Below, one piece after another: positions 1-6,568 of a stretch of 7,549 nt of DNA; within the stretch, counting starts at the first letter, position 1; each line of letters opens with the position of its first letter. The notes beneath the pieces were generated by a model. That model saw nothing but the letters and a program-made list of their open reading frames with translations, was not told the origin of the DNA and searched no databases. The position numbers were made by a program, and so were the translations under genes. Source of the stretch: Bacteroidales bacterium UBA1179 (GTDB taxonomy: Bacteria > Bacteroidota > Bacteroidia > Bacteroidales > Bacteroidaceae); assembly GCA_002309915.1 (NCBI GenBank), contig DBYT01000131.1, positions 38,333 to 45,881 on the forward strand, in the 5' to 3' direction.

Positions 1-542
1 ATTGAGCCGTCGGGCCAGAATGTCTGACGGGTACCGTTGATATCGGTAGTACCTACGCACTCAACGGCAGTGACGGGCTTACCGCAGGCGTACTCCTGAC
101 GATATACCTTACCGTCGCGGAATACCTCGGTTATCATCTTGGTGGACAGGGCGTTTACGCACGATACACCAACGCCGTGAAGACCGCCTGAAACCTTGTA
201 TGATCCCTTGTCAAACTTACCGCCGGCATGGAGCACTGTCATTACGACCTCCAGAGCCGATTTGTGCTCCTTGGGGTGCATGTCAACAGGGATACCGCGG
301 CCGTTATCCTGAACGGTTATGGAACCGTCCTGATTGATGGCTACCTCGATGTGTGTGCAGTAGCCGGCCATGGACTCGTCGATAGAGTTATCGACTACCT
401 CATATACCAAGTGGTGCAGACCCTTTTCACTGATGTCACCAATATACATTGCAGGGCGTTTGCGCACTGCCTCGAGACCCTCCAGCACCTGAATGTTCTG
501 CGCTGAATAGTTGGCCTGCCCGTTGTTGATTTCGTCTGTCAT
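1..542 (-). CDS. gyrB: DNA gyrase subunit B, N-terminal part (cut by left window edge)
   Basis: This is the ATPase subunit of DNA gyrase, which introduces negative supercoils together with GyrA in the cytoplasm. Translating the minus strand from the ATG at 542 gives 180 residues without a stop up to the window edge, covering most of the GHKL ATPase domain. Visible motifs are RKRPAMYIGD (27-36), the EVVDNSIDE helix (48-56) with the expected catalytic Glu48 and Mg-binding Asn52, the adenine-pocket motif DNGRGIP (79-85), and the ATP-lid glycine motif GGLHGVGVS (119-127). The start is supported by the usual short Bacteroidota-like leader before YSAQNIQVLEGLEAVRKRP and by a promoter -7 element about 20 nt upstream. 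GyrB is preferred over the paralogue ParE because of the HHLVYEVVDNSIDE and TVLHAGGKFDKGSYKVSGG wording, but the C-terminal region that separates them best lies outside the window. It is divergent from the regulator/ligase operon and probably functionally unrelated to it. Confidence 0.93.
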   Translation of the reverse strand, partial: MTDEINNGQANYSAQNIQVLEGLEAVRKRPAMYIGDISEKGLHHLVYEVVDNSIDESMAGYCTHIEVAINQDGSITVQDNGRGIPVDMHPKEHKSALEVVMTVLHAGGKFDKGSYKVSGGLHGVGVSCVNALSTKMITEVFRDGKVYRQEYACGKPVTAVECVGTTDINGTRQTFWPDGS

Positions 543-562
543 TTTATGCGTTATTAAACATA

Positions 563-570
563 CAAAGATA
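563..570 (-). promoter_or_regulatory. Bacteroides-type -7 promoter element for gyrB
   Basis: Read on the minus strand the bases are TATCTTTG, an exact match to the Bacteroidota primary-sigma -7 consensus TAnnTTTG. With the final G at -7, transcription would begin near 556, giving a leader of only about 14 nt before the gyrB ATG at 542. I see no clear TTTG -33 box at the usual distance upstream. The position just before gyrB and the exact match support the call; the start site is inferred. Confidence 0.55.
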
Positions 571-669
571 ATCAAAAAGGTTCATACCACATTGTTTAAA
601 AATGATAATTTTACATCACTTTTTTGTAAGTATTATAAGGGTTTACGCGTCTGTTTGGAATGCTTTTTG

Positions 670-677
670 TATTTTTG
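670..677 (+). promoter_or_regulatory. Bacteroides-type -7 promoter element for the regulator/ligase operon
   Basis: The bases TATTTTTG match the Bacteroidota -7 consensus TAnnTTTG exactly. Transcription would start near 684, leaving a leader of about 35 nt before the ATG at 719. The nearest TTTG (654-657) lies only 12 nt upstream, shorter than the usual -33 to -7 spacing, so the promoter may be weak or depend on a regulator. It is the only such element pointing towards the four-gene operon in the 176-bp gap. Confidence 0.5.
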
Positions 678-718
678 CCCGATGAAAATGAATATACTGC
701 ATAAATATACAAATAATC

Positions 719-1294
719 ATGAATCCTAAAGTACCAGTTGGTAAGAAAATCCGCTCTCTGAGAGAGTCCAAGCAGATGGAGATTGAGGTCCTGGCCGAGC
801 GCGCACAGCTGACCGTAGATCAAGTAAAGGCAATTGAGAATGACGGCCCCCTGCCGGGCCTGGCTCCCCTAATCAAGATTGCCCGTGTGCTAGGTGTACG
901 ACTGGGAACTTTCCTGGATGACCAGCAGAGTGTAGGTGCCGTGGTAAGCCGCGCCAGCGAGGAGCGTGAGAGCGTAAGATTCTCAAACCACGCCGCCGAG
1001 GGTCATGAGAACATGATATATCACTCACTCTCCGAGGGTAAGGACAACCGCCATCTGGAGCCTTTCGTAATTGATATCCTTCCCGACCAGGATCCCAAGT
1101 TCGATCTCTCCACCCATGAGGGCGAGGAGTTCATCTACGTTCTGGACGGCCAGGTTGAAATCAACTACGGCAAGAACTCTTACGTTCTGGAGAAGGGCGA
1201 CAGCATCTACTACGATTCAATTGTAAAACACCATGTTCACGGCTACAACGGCCAGAAGGCCCGCATACTTGCCGTGGTTTACACTCCAATCTAA
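719..1294 (+). CDS. XRE-family transcriptional regulator with C-terminal cupin domain (first copy)
   Basis: This is a predicted cytoplasmic DNA-binding regulator of 191 residues, a usual length for HTH-cupin proteins. Residues about 8-66 form an XRE/Cro-type helix-turn-helix (KKIRSLRESKQMEIEVLAERAQLT, continuing to a VLGVRLGTFLD end). A linker of roughly 45 residues follows, then a cupin_2 barrel at about 115-188. Cupin motif 1 is seen as STHEGEEFIYVLDGQVEI, with His133, Glu137 and Gly144, and motif 2 as KGDSIYYDSIVKHHV, with His171 or His172. These residues could bind a metal or small ligand. It is the first gene of the operon, 6 nt before an acyl-CoA ligase, so it plausibly senses an acid or acyl compound and controls the ligase or itself. 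The ligand, and whether it represses or activates, cannot be read from sequence. The domain call is firm; the role is inferred. Confidence 0.88.
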   Translation: MNPKVPVGKKIRSLRESKQMEIEVLAERAQLTVDQVKAIENDGPLPGLAPLIKIARVLGVRLGTFLDDQQSVGAVVSRASEERESVRFSNHAAEGHENMIYHSLSEGKDNRHLEPFVIDILPDQDPKFDLSTHEGEEFIYVLDGQVEINYGKNSYVLEKGDSIYYDSIVKHHVHGYNGQKARILAVVYTPI

Positions 1295-1300
1295 CCTTAT

Positions 1301-2953
1301 ATGTATCAGTTATCGGAAAGAACTCTGGGAGACTGGCTTGAGCACTGGGCTCAGGTAACCCCGGACAAAGAATACATTGTCTACTCTGACCGCGACCTCC
1401 GTTTCACCTGGAAACAGTTTAACGAGAGGGTCGATGATATGGCACGCGGTCTCATTGCCATAGGCGTAACTAAGGGAACCCACGTAGGTCTGTGGGCTCA
1501 GAACGTGCCTGACTGGCTTACATTCCTCTATGCCTGCGCCAAGATAGGTGCCGTTTGCATTACGGTAAACACCAACTACAAGCAGAACGAACTTGAGTAC
1601 CTGTGCCAGGACTCCGATATGCACACCCTCTGCCTTACTGACGGCACATGGGAGAGCAATTACGTGGATATGGCTTACACCATGCTGCCCGAACTGCGCG
1701 AATGCCAGCGCGGTCATCTGGAGAGCAAGCGTTTCCCCAAACTCAAGAACGTTGTCTACATCGGCCAGGAGAAATACCGCGGTATGTACAACACCGCCGA
1801 GATCCTGCTTCTGGGTGAGAATACCGATGATGACGAGTTCCAGCGTCTGCGCAAGTCAGTAAGCTGCCACGACGTGGTCAATATGCAGTATACATCGGGT
1901 ACCACAGGATTCCCCAAGGGAGTCATGCTTACCCACTACAACATAGCCAATGACGGTTTCCTGACAGGTGAGCACATGAAGTTCACTCAGGATGACAAAT
2001 TGTGCGTATGCGTGCCTCTGTTCCACTGCTTCGGCGTGGTTCTGGCCACAATGAACTGCCTTACACACGGTTGTACCGAGGTTGTTGTGGAGCGTTTCGA
2101 TCCGCTGGTTACGCTGGCATCGGTCCATAAGGAGCGTTGCACCGCACTTTACGGCGTGCCTACCATGTTCATTGCCGAACTCAATCACCCCATGTTCGAT
2201 ATGTTTGACCTCTCATGCCTGCGTACGGGTATCATGGCAGGTTCTCTCTGCCCGATAGAACTGATGCGCAAGGTTGAGGAGAAGATGTATCTGCATGTTA
2301 CAAGCGTATACGGCCTGACCGAGTCTTCACCCGGCATGAGTCAGACCCGCATAGACGATCCCGATGAGGTCCGTTACACCACCGTGGGCCGCGACTATGA
2401 GTTCGTGGACGTGAAGGTTCTGGATCCCGAGACAAACAAGGAGGTTCCGGTTGGCGTCCAGGGTGAGATGTGCTGCAAGGGATTCAACGTGATGAAGGGT
2501 TACTACAAGAACCCCGAGGCTACAGCTGAGGTTATCGATGAGAACGGATACCTGCACTCAGGAGACCTGGGTGTCATGGATGAGAACGGCAACTACCGCA
2601 TAACCGGCCGTATCAAGGATATGATAATACGTGGCGGTGAGAACATCTACCCGCGTGAGATTGAGGAGTTCCTCTATCATCTGCCCGGCGTACGTGATGT
2701 CCAGGTGGCAGGCGTTCCCTCCAAGAAATACGGTGAGGAGGTTGGTGCGTTCATCATCCTGGATGAGGGCGCAAAACTGACCGAGGAGGAGGTACGTGAC
2801 TGGTGCCGCGGCAAGATTGCCCGTTACAAGATACCCAAGTACGTATTCTTTGTCAAGGAGTATCCTCTGACCGGAAGCGGTAAGATTCAGAAATTCAAGT
2901 TGCGTGAACTTAGTCTTAAGCTTTGCGCCGAACAGGGAATAGAAGTTATCTAA
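1301..2953 (+). CDS. AMP-forming acyl-CoA synthetase (FadD/AlkK-like)
   Basis: This is an adenylate-forming ligase (ANL superfamily) of 550 residues, full length for the family, predicted to join a carboxylic acid to CoA using ATP, with release of AMP and pyrophosphate. The phosphate-binding loop YTSGTTGFPKGVM is at 197-209, the YGLTES motif at 337-342, and the SGD motif with ribose-binding Asp422 at 420-422. The hinge region TGRIKDMIIRGGENIYP spans 435-451, and catalytic Lys528 lies in GSGKIQK near the C-terminus. The overall wording, including FHCFG at 241-245 and GEMCCKG(FNVMKGYYKN) at 388-404, resembles fatty-acyl-CoA synthetases acting on short to long chains. No signal peptide or membrane segment is seen. 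It follows the first regulator by 6 nt and precedes the second by a single base, so co-transcription is very likely. The substrate is unknown: a medium-chain, branched or aromatic acid is possible. Confidence 0.9.
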   Translation: MYQLSERTLGDWLEHWAQVTPDKEYIVYSDRDLRFTWKQFNERVDDMARGLIAIGVTKGTHVGLWAQNVPDWLTFLYACAKIGAVCITVNTNYKQNELEYLCQDSDMHTLCLTDGTWESNYVDMAYTMLPELRECQRGHLESKRFPKLKNVVYIGQEKYRGMYNTAEILLLGENTDDDEFQRLRKSVSCHDVVNMQYTSGTTGFPKGVMLTHYNIANDGFLTGEHMKFTQDDKLCVCVPLFHCFGVVLATMNCLTHGCTEVVVERFDPLVTLASVHKERCTALYGVPTMFIAELNHPMFDMFDLSCLRTGIMAGSLCPIELMRKVEEKMYLHVTSVYGLTESSPGMSQTRIDDPDEVRYTTVGRDYEFVDVKVLDPETNKEVPVGVQGEMCCKGFNVMKGYYKNPEATAEVIDENGYLHSGDLGVMDENGNYRITGRIKDMIIRGGENIYPREIEEFLYHLPGVRDVQVAGVPSKKYGEEVGAFIILDEGAKLTEEEVRDWCRGKIARYKIPKYVFFVKEYPLTGSGKIQKFKLRELSLKLCAEQGIEVI

Positions 2954-2954
2954 G

Positions 2955-3512
2955 ATGGAAATCAACGAACAGATCAAACAGATGGCCATGCGTCTGCGCG
3001 GACTCCGCGAGGACCTGGAAATGACTGTCGAGGAGGTGGCCGATAAGTGCGGCATCACTCCTGATGAGTTGAAAAAATATGAGTCGGGCGAATCGGACAT
3101 TCCCATGAATTTCCTTTGCAACGCCGCCAACGTTCTGGGTGTGGAGCCTTTGGAACTGTTCTCGGGCGATGCCCCCAACATGTCCAGCTACTGGCTGGTA
3201 CGTAAGGGCAAGGGTCCTGTCATAGAGCGTCAGAAGGCATACAAGTATCAGGCTCTGGCCATGGGATTCAAGCATGCCAAGGCATCGCCGTTCATCGTTA
3301 CGGTTGATCCCAAGATGGAGGAGCACATGCATCTTAACTCACATGACGGACAGGAGTTCAACCTGGTGCTCAAAGGCACTCTGCTGCTGAGCATCGGCGG
3401 AAAGGAACTGGTACTGGAGCCCGGTGACAGCATATACTTTGATTCAACACAGCCCCACGGAATGAGGGCACTTAACGGCGAGCCCGCAAGGTTCCTTGCC
3501 ATCATATTCTAA
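2955..3512 (+). CDS. XRE-family transcriptional regulator with C-terminal cupin domain (second copy)
   Basis: This 185-residue protein has the same architecture as the operon's first gene: an XRE-type HTH at about 10-70 (MRLRGLREDLEMTVEEVADK, then GITPDELKKYESGE and VLGVEPLELFS) and a cupin_2 domain at about 112-184. Cupin motif 1 contains His124, His126, His130 and Glu134 (EEHMHLNSHDGQEFNLVLKG), and motif 2 contains His168 (GDSIYFDSTQPHGM), so its possible metal site is richer in histidine than that of the first copy. The two regulators are clearly related in layout, and GDSIY(Y/F)DS is shared, but they diverge widely elsewhere. They are therefore old paralogues, not a recent duplication. 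The start ATG lies one base after the stop of the preceding ligase, suggesting translational coupling. It probably responds to a different ligand from the first copy; this is inference. Confidence 0.88.
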   Translation: MEINEQIKQMAMRLRGLREDLEMTVEEVADKCGITPDELKKYESGESDIPMNFLCNAANVLGVEPLELFSGDAPNMSSYWLVRKGKGPVIERQKAYKYQALAMGFKHAKASPFIVTVDPKMEEHMHLNSHDGQEFNLVLKGTLLLSIGGKELVLEPGDSIYFDSTQPHGMRALNGEPARFLAIIF

Positions 3513-3520
3513 GCCTTACA

Positions 3521-5182
3521 ATGTTAGAAAAATACCTTAAGAAAGTCGAGTTTGATTCACTGGAGGATTTCCAGAAGAATTTTGAGATAATAGTACCGGA
3601 CAACTTCAATTTCGGCTACGATGTGGTCGATGAGTGGGCCCGTACCAATCCGGACAAACTGGCCCTGCTCTGGACCAACGATGAGGGTGCTGAGGTCCGT
3701 TACACTTTTGCCGATATCAAGCGCAAGAGTGACCAGGTGGCATCGTTCTACCAGTCACTGGGCATTGGCCGCGGCGACTGCGTGATGATGATGCTCAAGC
3801 GCCGTGCCGAGTTCTGGTTCTCAATCGTAGCCCTCCACAAACTGGGTGCCGTGGCAATTCCCGCCACTCACCTGCTTACACCCAAGGACCTCATCTACCG
3901 TGCCAATTCGGCCCATATCAAGATGATTGTAAGTGCCGATGAGCCTATCATGATACAGCATGTGAATGACTGCCTCAAGGATGCGCCTTCAGTAAAGGTG
4001 CTGGTGGCAACCGGTTCGTATAATAAGGATGGCTGGCACAGCATGGACGAGGGTATGAAGAATGCCGCTCCGTTTGTGCGTCCCGAATATGTGAATGACA
4101 ACCACGATATATCTCTGCTGTACTTTACATCAGGTTCAAGCGGCAACCCCAAGATGGTGGCTCACAACTTCCTCTATCCCTTGGGGCATATCGTAACTGC
4201 CAAGTACTGGCACAACGTGAACGAGCAGAGCCTGCATCTTACCGTGGCCGATACCGGTTGGGGTAAGGCTGTATGGGGAAAGCTCTACGGACAGTGGCTG
4301 TCAGGTGCAGCAGTGTTCGTGTATGACCATGAGAAGTTCACTCCCGCCAACATACTGGAGGCAATGGCCAAGTACAAGGTGACATCATTCTGCGCTCCTC
4401 CCACCATATACCGTTATCTTATCCGTGAGGATTTGAGCCAGTATGACCTGAGCGCCCTCAAGTACTGCACCACTGCAGGCGAGCCGCTCAACCCCAGCGT
4501 GTTTGAGTTCTGGAAGGAGCATACCGGACTGGATATCCACGAGGGATTCGGACAGACAGAGACCGCAATGACCATAGGTACATTCCCATGGATGACTCCA
4601 AAACCCGGTTCATTGGGCGTGCCCAACCCCGCATATGATATGGACCTTCTCACCAGTGACGGACGTTCGGCCGAGGACGGTGAGAGCGGTGAGATCATAC
4701 TGCATACTGACAAGCGTCTGCCGCTGGGCCTGTTTGAGGAGTACTATCACAACCCTGAACTTACCAAGACCGTGCACAACAACGGTATCTACCATACCGG
4801 CGATGTGGCTTGGCGTGACGGTGACGGCTACTACTGGTTCGTGGGACGTACCGACGATGTTATCAAGAGCTCGGGTTACCGTATAGGACCGTTCGAGGTT
4901 GAGAGCGCCCTTATGACTCACCCCGCAGTTGTGGAGTGCGCCGTGACAGGCGTGCCCGATGAGGTTCGCGGTCAGGTGGTCAAGGCTACCATCATTCTGG
5001 CCAAGGAGTATAAGGATGTCCCGGATAAGGAGGCCCTTATCAAAGACATCCAGAACCACGTAAAGAAAGTTTCGGCTCCTTACAAATATCCCCGCGTAGT
5101 GGAATTCGTCGATGAATTGCCAAAGACCATAAGCGGTAAGATAAAACGAGTGGAGATCAGAAATAAAGATGCAGCAAAATAA
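3521..5182 (+). CDS. AMP-forming acyl-CoA synthetase (medium-chain/acetyl-CoA synthetase-like)
   Basis: This is a second ANL-superfamily ligase of 553 residues, predicted to activate a short or medium-chain carboxylic acid to its CoA thioester. The phosphate-binding loop is YFTSGSSGNPKMV (201-213). The ADTGWGKAVWGKLYGQWL block (243-260) is typical of the ACSM/medium-chain and acetyl-CoA synthetase branch and is absent from the upstream ligase. Further motifs are EGFGQTE (341-347), TGD with Asp428, the hinge VGRTDDVIKSSGYRIGPFEVE (441-461), and catalytic Lys540 in ISGKIKR. That lysine is the residue acetylated in some acetyl-CoA synthetases. It ends the operon and runs straight into a hairpin terminator. 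The gene begins 8 nt after the second regulator. The exact substrate is unresolved; propionate, isobutyrate, isovalerate, 2-methylbutyrate or benzoate-like acids would all fit the family. Confidence 0.9.
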   Translation: MLEKYLKKVEFDSLEDFQKNFEIIVPDNFNFGYDVVDEWARTNPDKLALLWTNDEGAEVRYTFADIKRKSDQVASFYQSLGIGRGDCVMMMLKRRAEFWFSIVALHKLGAVAIPATHLLTPKDLIYRANSAHIKMIVSADEPIMIQHVNDCLKDAPSVKVLVATGSYNKDGWHSMDEGMKNAAPFVRPEYVNDNHDISLLYFTSGSSGNPKMVAHNFLYPLGHIVTAKYWHNVNEQSLHLTVADTGWGKAVWGKLYGQWLSGAAVFVYDHEKFTPANILEAMAKYKVTSFCAPPTIYRYLIREDLSQYDLSALKYCTTAGEPLNPSVFEFWKEHTGLDIHEGFGQTETAMTIGTFPWMTPKPGSLGVPNPAYDMDLLTSDGRSAEDGESGEIILHTDKRLPLGLFEEYYHNPELTKTVHNNGIYHTGDVAWRDGDGYYWFVGRTDDVIKSSGYRIGPFEVESALMTHPAVVECAVTGVPDEVRGQVVKATIILAKEYKDVPDKEALIKDIQNHVKKVSAPYKYPRVVEFVDELPKTISGKIKRVEIRNKDAAK

Positions 5183-5210
5183 AAAAGGCGTCCGTCGGAC
5201 GCCTTTTTTT
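5181..5210. terminator. Bidirectional intrinsic terminator between convergent operons
   Basis: A perfect 7-bp GC-rich stem, GGCGTCC (5187-5193) and GGACGCC (5197-5203), encloses a 3-nt GTC loop. It is preceded by six A and followed by seven T, which can pair to lengthen the stem and also supply a U-tract in both directions. It lies exactly between two converging genes. The stop codon of the plus-strand ligase (5180-5182) uses the first bases of the A-tract, and the stop of the minus-strand gamma subunit (5209-5211) uses the end of the T-tract. Confidence 0.93.
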
Positions 5211-5745
5211 ATTTTACAAGTTCCATACCTGCTTTTATCGCTTTTTCATTGAGCGGCAGGTATTTCCAGTTGCGCTCCGATACGGAGTGCTTGATGCCTT
5301 CCATTACGTAATCTACCTGGAGGATGGGGCGTATCTTCATGAACGCTCCAAGCAGGAACATGTTGGCTACCTTAGAGGCGTTGATCTTGGCTGCCTCCTC
5401 GATGGCCTTGATGGGGTAGATGGTAATATCGGTACGGGTGGGCTTGCGGGTGATGGTACTGGGGGTGTAGATGAGTACACCGCCGGGCTTTACCATCGGC
5501 TCGAACTTGTCCATTGACTGCTGGTTCAGGATGATAGCGGTGCTGAACTTCTGCAGGATAGGTGAGCTGATGCGGCTGTCGCTCAGGATAACCGTCACGT
5601 TTGCTGTACCGCCGCGGATTTCAGGACCGTATGACGGCATCCAAGACACTTCCAGACCCTGCATCAGGCCTGAGTATGCAATTATCTTACCCATTGAGAG
5701 GACACCCTGTCCTCCGAATCCGGCTATGATTATTTCTTCTGTCAT
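5209..5745 (-). CDS. 2-oxoacid:ferredoxin oxidoreductase, gamma subunit
   Basis: This 178-residue protein matches the POR/KOR gamma family (usual length about 175-190). This domain takes part in binding CoA in 2-oxoacid:ferredoxin oxidoreductases, cytoplasmic enzymes that convert a 2-oxoacid and CoA to acyl-CoA, CO2 and reduced ferredoxin, reversibly. The glycine-rich start EIIIAGFGGQGVLSMGKIIA (4-23) and the motif MPSYGPEIRGGTANV (36-50) are diagnostic. Next come VKPGGVLIYTPS (85-96) and an NMFLLGAF segment (128-135). The ATG at 5745 places the glycine-rich loop at the N-terminus as expected. It is the last gene of its operon, 20 nt after the TPP-binding subunit, and its stop lies inside the shared terminator. 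Names such as vorC or korC are used inconsistently for this subunit, so no symbol is given. Confidence 0.9.
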   Translation of the reverse strand: MTEEIIIAGFGGQGVLSMGKIIAYSGLMQGLEVSWMPSYGPEIRGGTANVTVILSDSRISSPILQKFSTAIILNQQSMDKFEPMVKPGGVLIYTPSTITRKPTRTDITIYPIKAIEEAAKINASKVANMFLLGAFMKIRPILQVDYVMEGIKHSVSERNWKYLPLNEKAIKAGMELVK

Positions 5746-5765
5746 GATGTTCGTGTCTTTTCAGG

Positions 5766-6560
5766 TTATCTGGGAGCGTTCATGTCCATGACGATCTTGC
5801 CGTCAACTTTCATGTCACCCAGAGGGTATTTCTTGAACATGTTCTCAACCATCCAGTCATTGGCAGCCTTGGGACTCAAACCCCAGCCTGAGTTACAGTT
5901 GGAGACAACCTCGACGATTGATGTTCCCTTCTTGTCACGCTGGTTCTCGAAAGCCTGACGCAGAGCCTTCTTGAGCTTGCGTACATTGGCGGGAGTGTGA
6001 ACTGAATGACGGGTTACGTAGCATACACCGTCCAGCTGAGCAAGCAGCGGGGTGATGTTGAGCGGATAACCCATGGTCTTTACGTCGCGGCCGCGGGGGC
6101 AGGTGGTGGTCTTCATACCCTCCAGGGTGGTGGGTGCCATCTGACCGCCGGTCATTCCGTAAATACCGTTGTTGATGAATACTATCACGATGTTCTCACC
6201 GCGGTTGCAGGCATGCATGGTCTCACCGGTGCCGATGGCGGCAAGGTCACCGTCACCCTGATAGGTGAACACGAACTTGTCGGGCTGCACGCGCTTGATG
6301 CCGGTGGCAACAGCGCAGGCACGGCCGTGAGCGGCCTCAACTACGTCGAACTTATAGAAATCATAAAGGAATACAGAGCAGCCTACCGGTGATATGCCGA
6401 TAACATCGTGCTCAATGCCCATCTCCTCGATAACCTCGGCAATGGTGCGTACAACAACACCGTGGCCGCAGCCGGGGCAGAAGTTGAACTGCTTCTCGGC
6501 CATGAGGCGGCTCTTCTGATAAACCAGATTTTCAGGTTTGATTATATCGTTTACTTCCAT
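5766..6560 (-). CDS. 2-oxoacid:ferredoxin oxidoreductase, TPP-binding beta subunit (KorB/VorA-like)
   Basis: This 264-residue subunit carries the thiamine pyrophosphate site of the oxidoreductase. The TPP/Mg motif is visible as GDGD (102-105) followed by NN (130-131), with FINNGIYGMTGGQMAPTT continuing from it. Cys28 and Cys31 (FCPGCGHG), Cys61 (SPVGCSVF) and Cys222 (SNCNSGWG) fit the four cysteines that hold the proximal [4Fe-4S] cluster in related beta subunits. HGRACAVATGIK (78-89) is also family-typical. The start ATG at 6558-6560 is 8 nt after the alpha-subunit stop, and the stop is 20 nt before the gamma start. Together with the adjacent alpha subunit it forms the catalytic core. The ferredoxin-type subunit that would pass electrons outwards is not in this window. 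Family assignment is firm; exact substrate follows the alpha subunit and is less sure. Confidence 0.92.
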   Translation of the reverse strand: MEVNDIIKPENLVYQKSRLMAEKQFNFCPGCGHGVVVRTIAEVIEEMGIEHDVIGISPVGCSVFLYDFYKFDVVEAAHGRACAVATGIKRVQPDKFVFTYQGDGDLAAIGTGETMHACNRGENIVIVFINNGIYGMTGGQMAPTTLEGMKTTTCPRGRDVKTMGYPLNITPLLAQLDGVCYVTRHSVHTPANVRKLKKALRQAFENQRDKKGTSIVEVVSNCNSGWGLSPKAANDWMVENMFKKYPLGDMKVDGKIVMDMNAPR

Positions 6561-6568
6561 TGCCGTGC

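Larger units (their letters stand above)
543..718. promoter_or_regulatory. Divergent intergenic region between gyrB and the regulator/ligase operon
   Basis: This AT-rich 176-bp gap separates two head-to-head transcription units. It carries one -7 element for each direction (563-570 minus, 670-677 plus), roughly 100 bp apart. No tRNA, riboswitch-like fold or obvious long inverted repeat operator was recognised by eye. If either XRE-cupin protein regulates its own operon, its operator would most likely lie here, around 600-690. No Shine-Dalgarno sequence precedes either start, as is common in Bacteroidota. Confidence 0.6.

Noticed and set aside
228..506. A 92-codon plus-strand open frame opposite gyrB
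   Set aside because: The minus strand here encodes the highly conserved GyrB ATPase motifs, so this is a shadow frame.
654..657. TTTG as the -33 box for the plus-strand promoter
   Set aside because: It is only 12 nt from the -7 element, several bases closer than the normal Bacteroidota spacing; kept only as a weak possibility.
2558..3181. A 207-codon minus-strand open frame across the first ligase and second regulator
   Set aside because: It lies antisense to two genes with clear family motifs, straddles their junction, and its translation shows no recognisable domain.
4610..5059. A 149-codon minus-strand open frame inside the second ligase
   Set aside because: It is antisense to the conserved C-terminal domain of the ligase and has no family features; codon bias of the real gene explains it.
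6006..6392. A 128-codon plus-strand open frame opposite the TPP-binding subunit
   Set aside because: It covers the GDGD...NN region of the real minus-strand gene and reads as low-complexity Gly/Ala/Val text without a domain.
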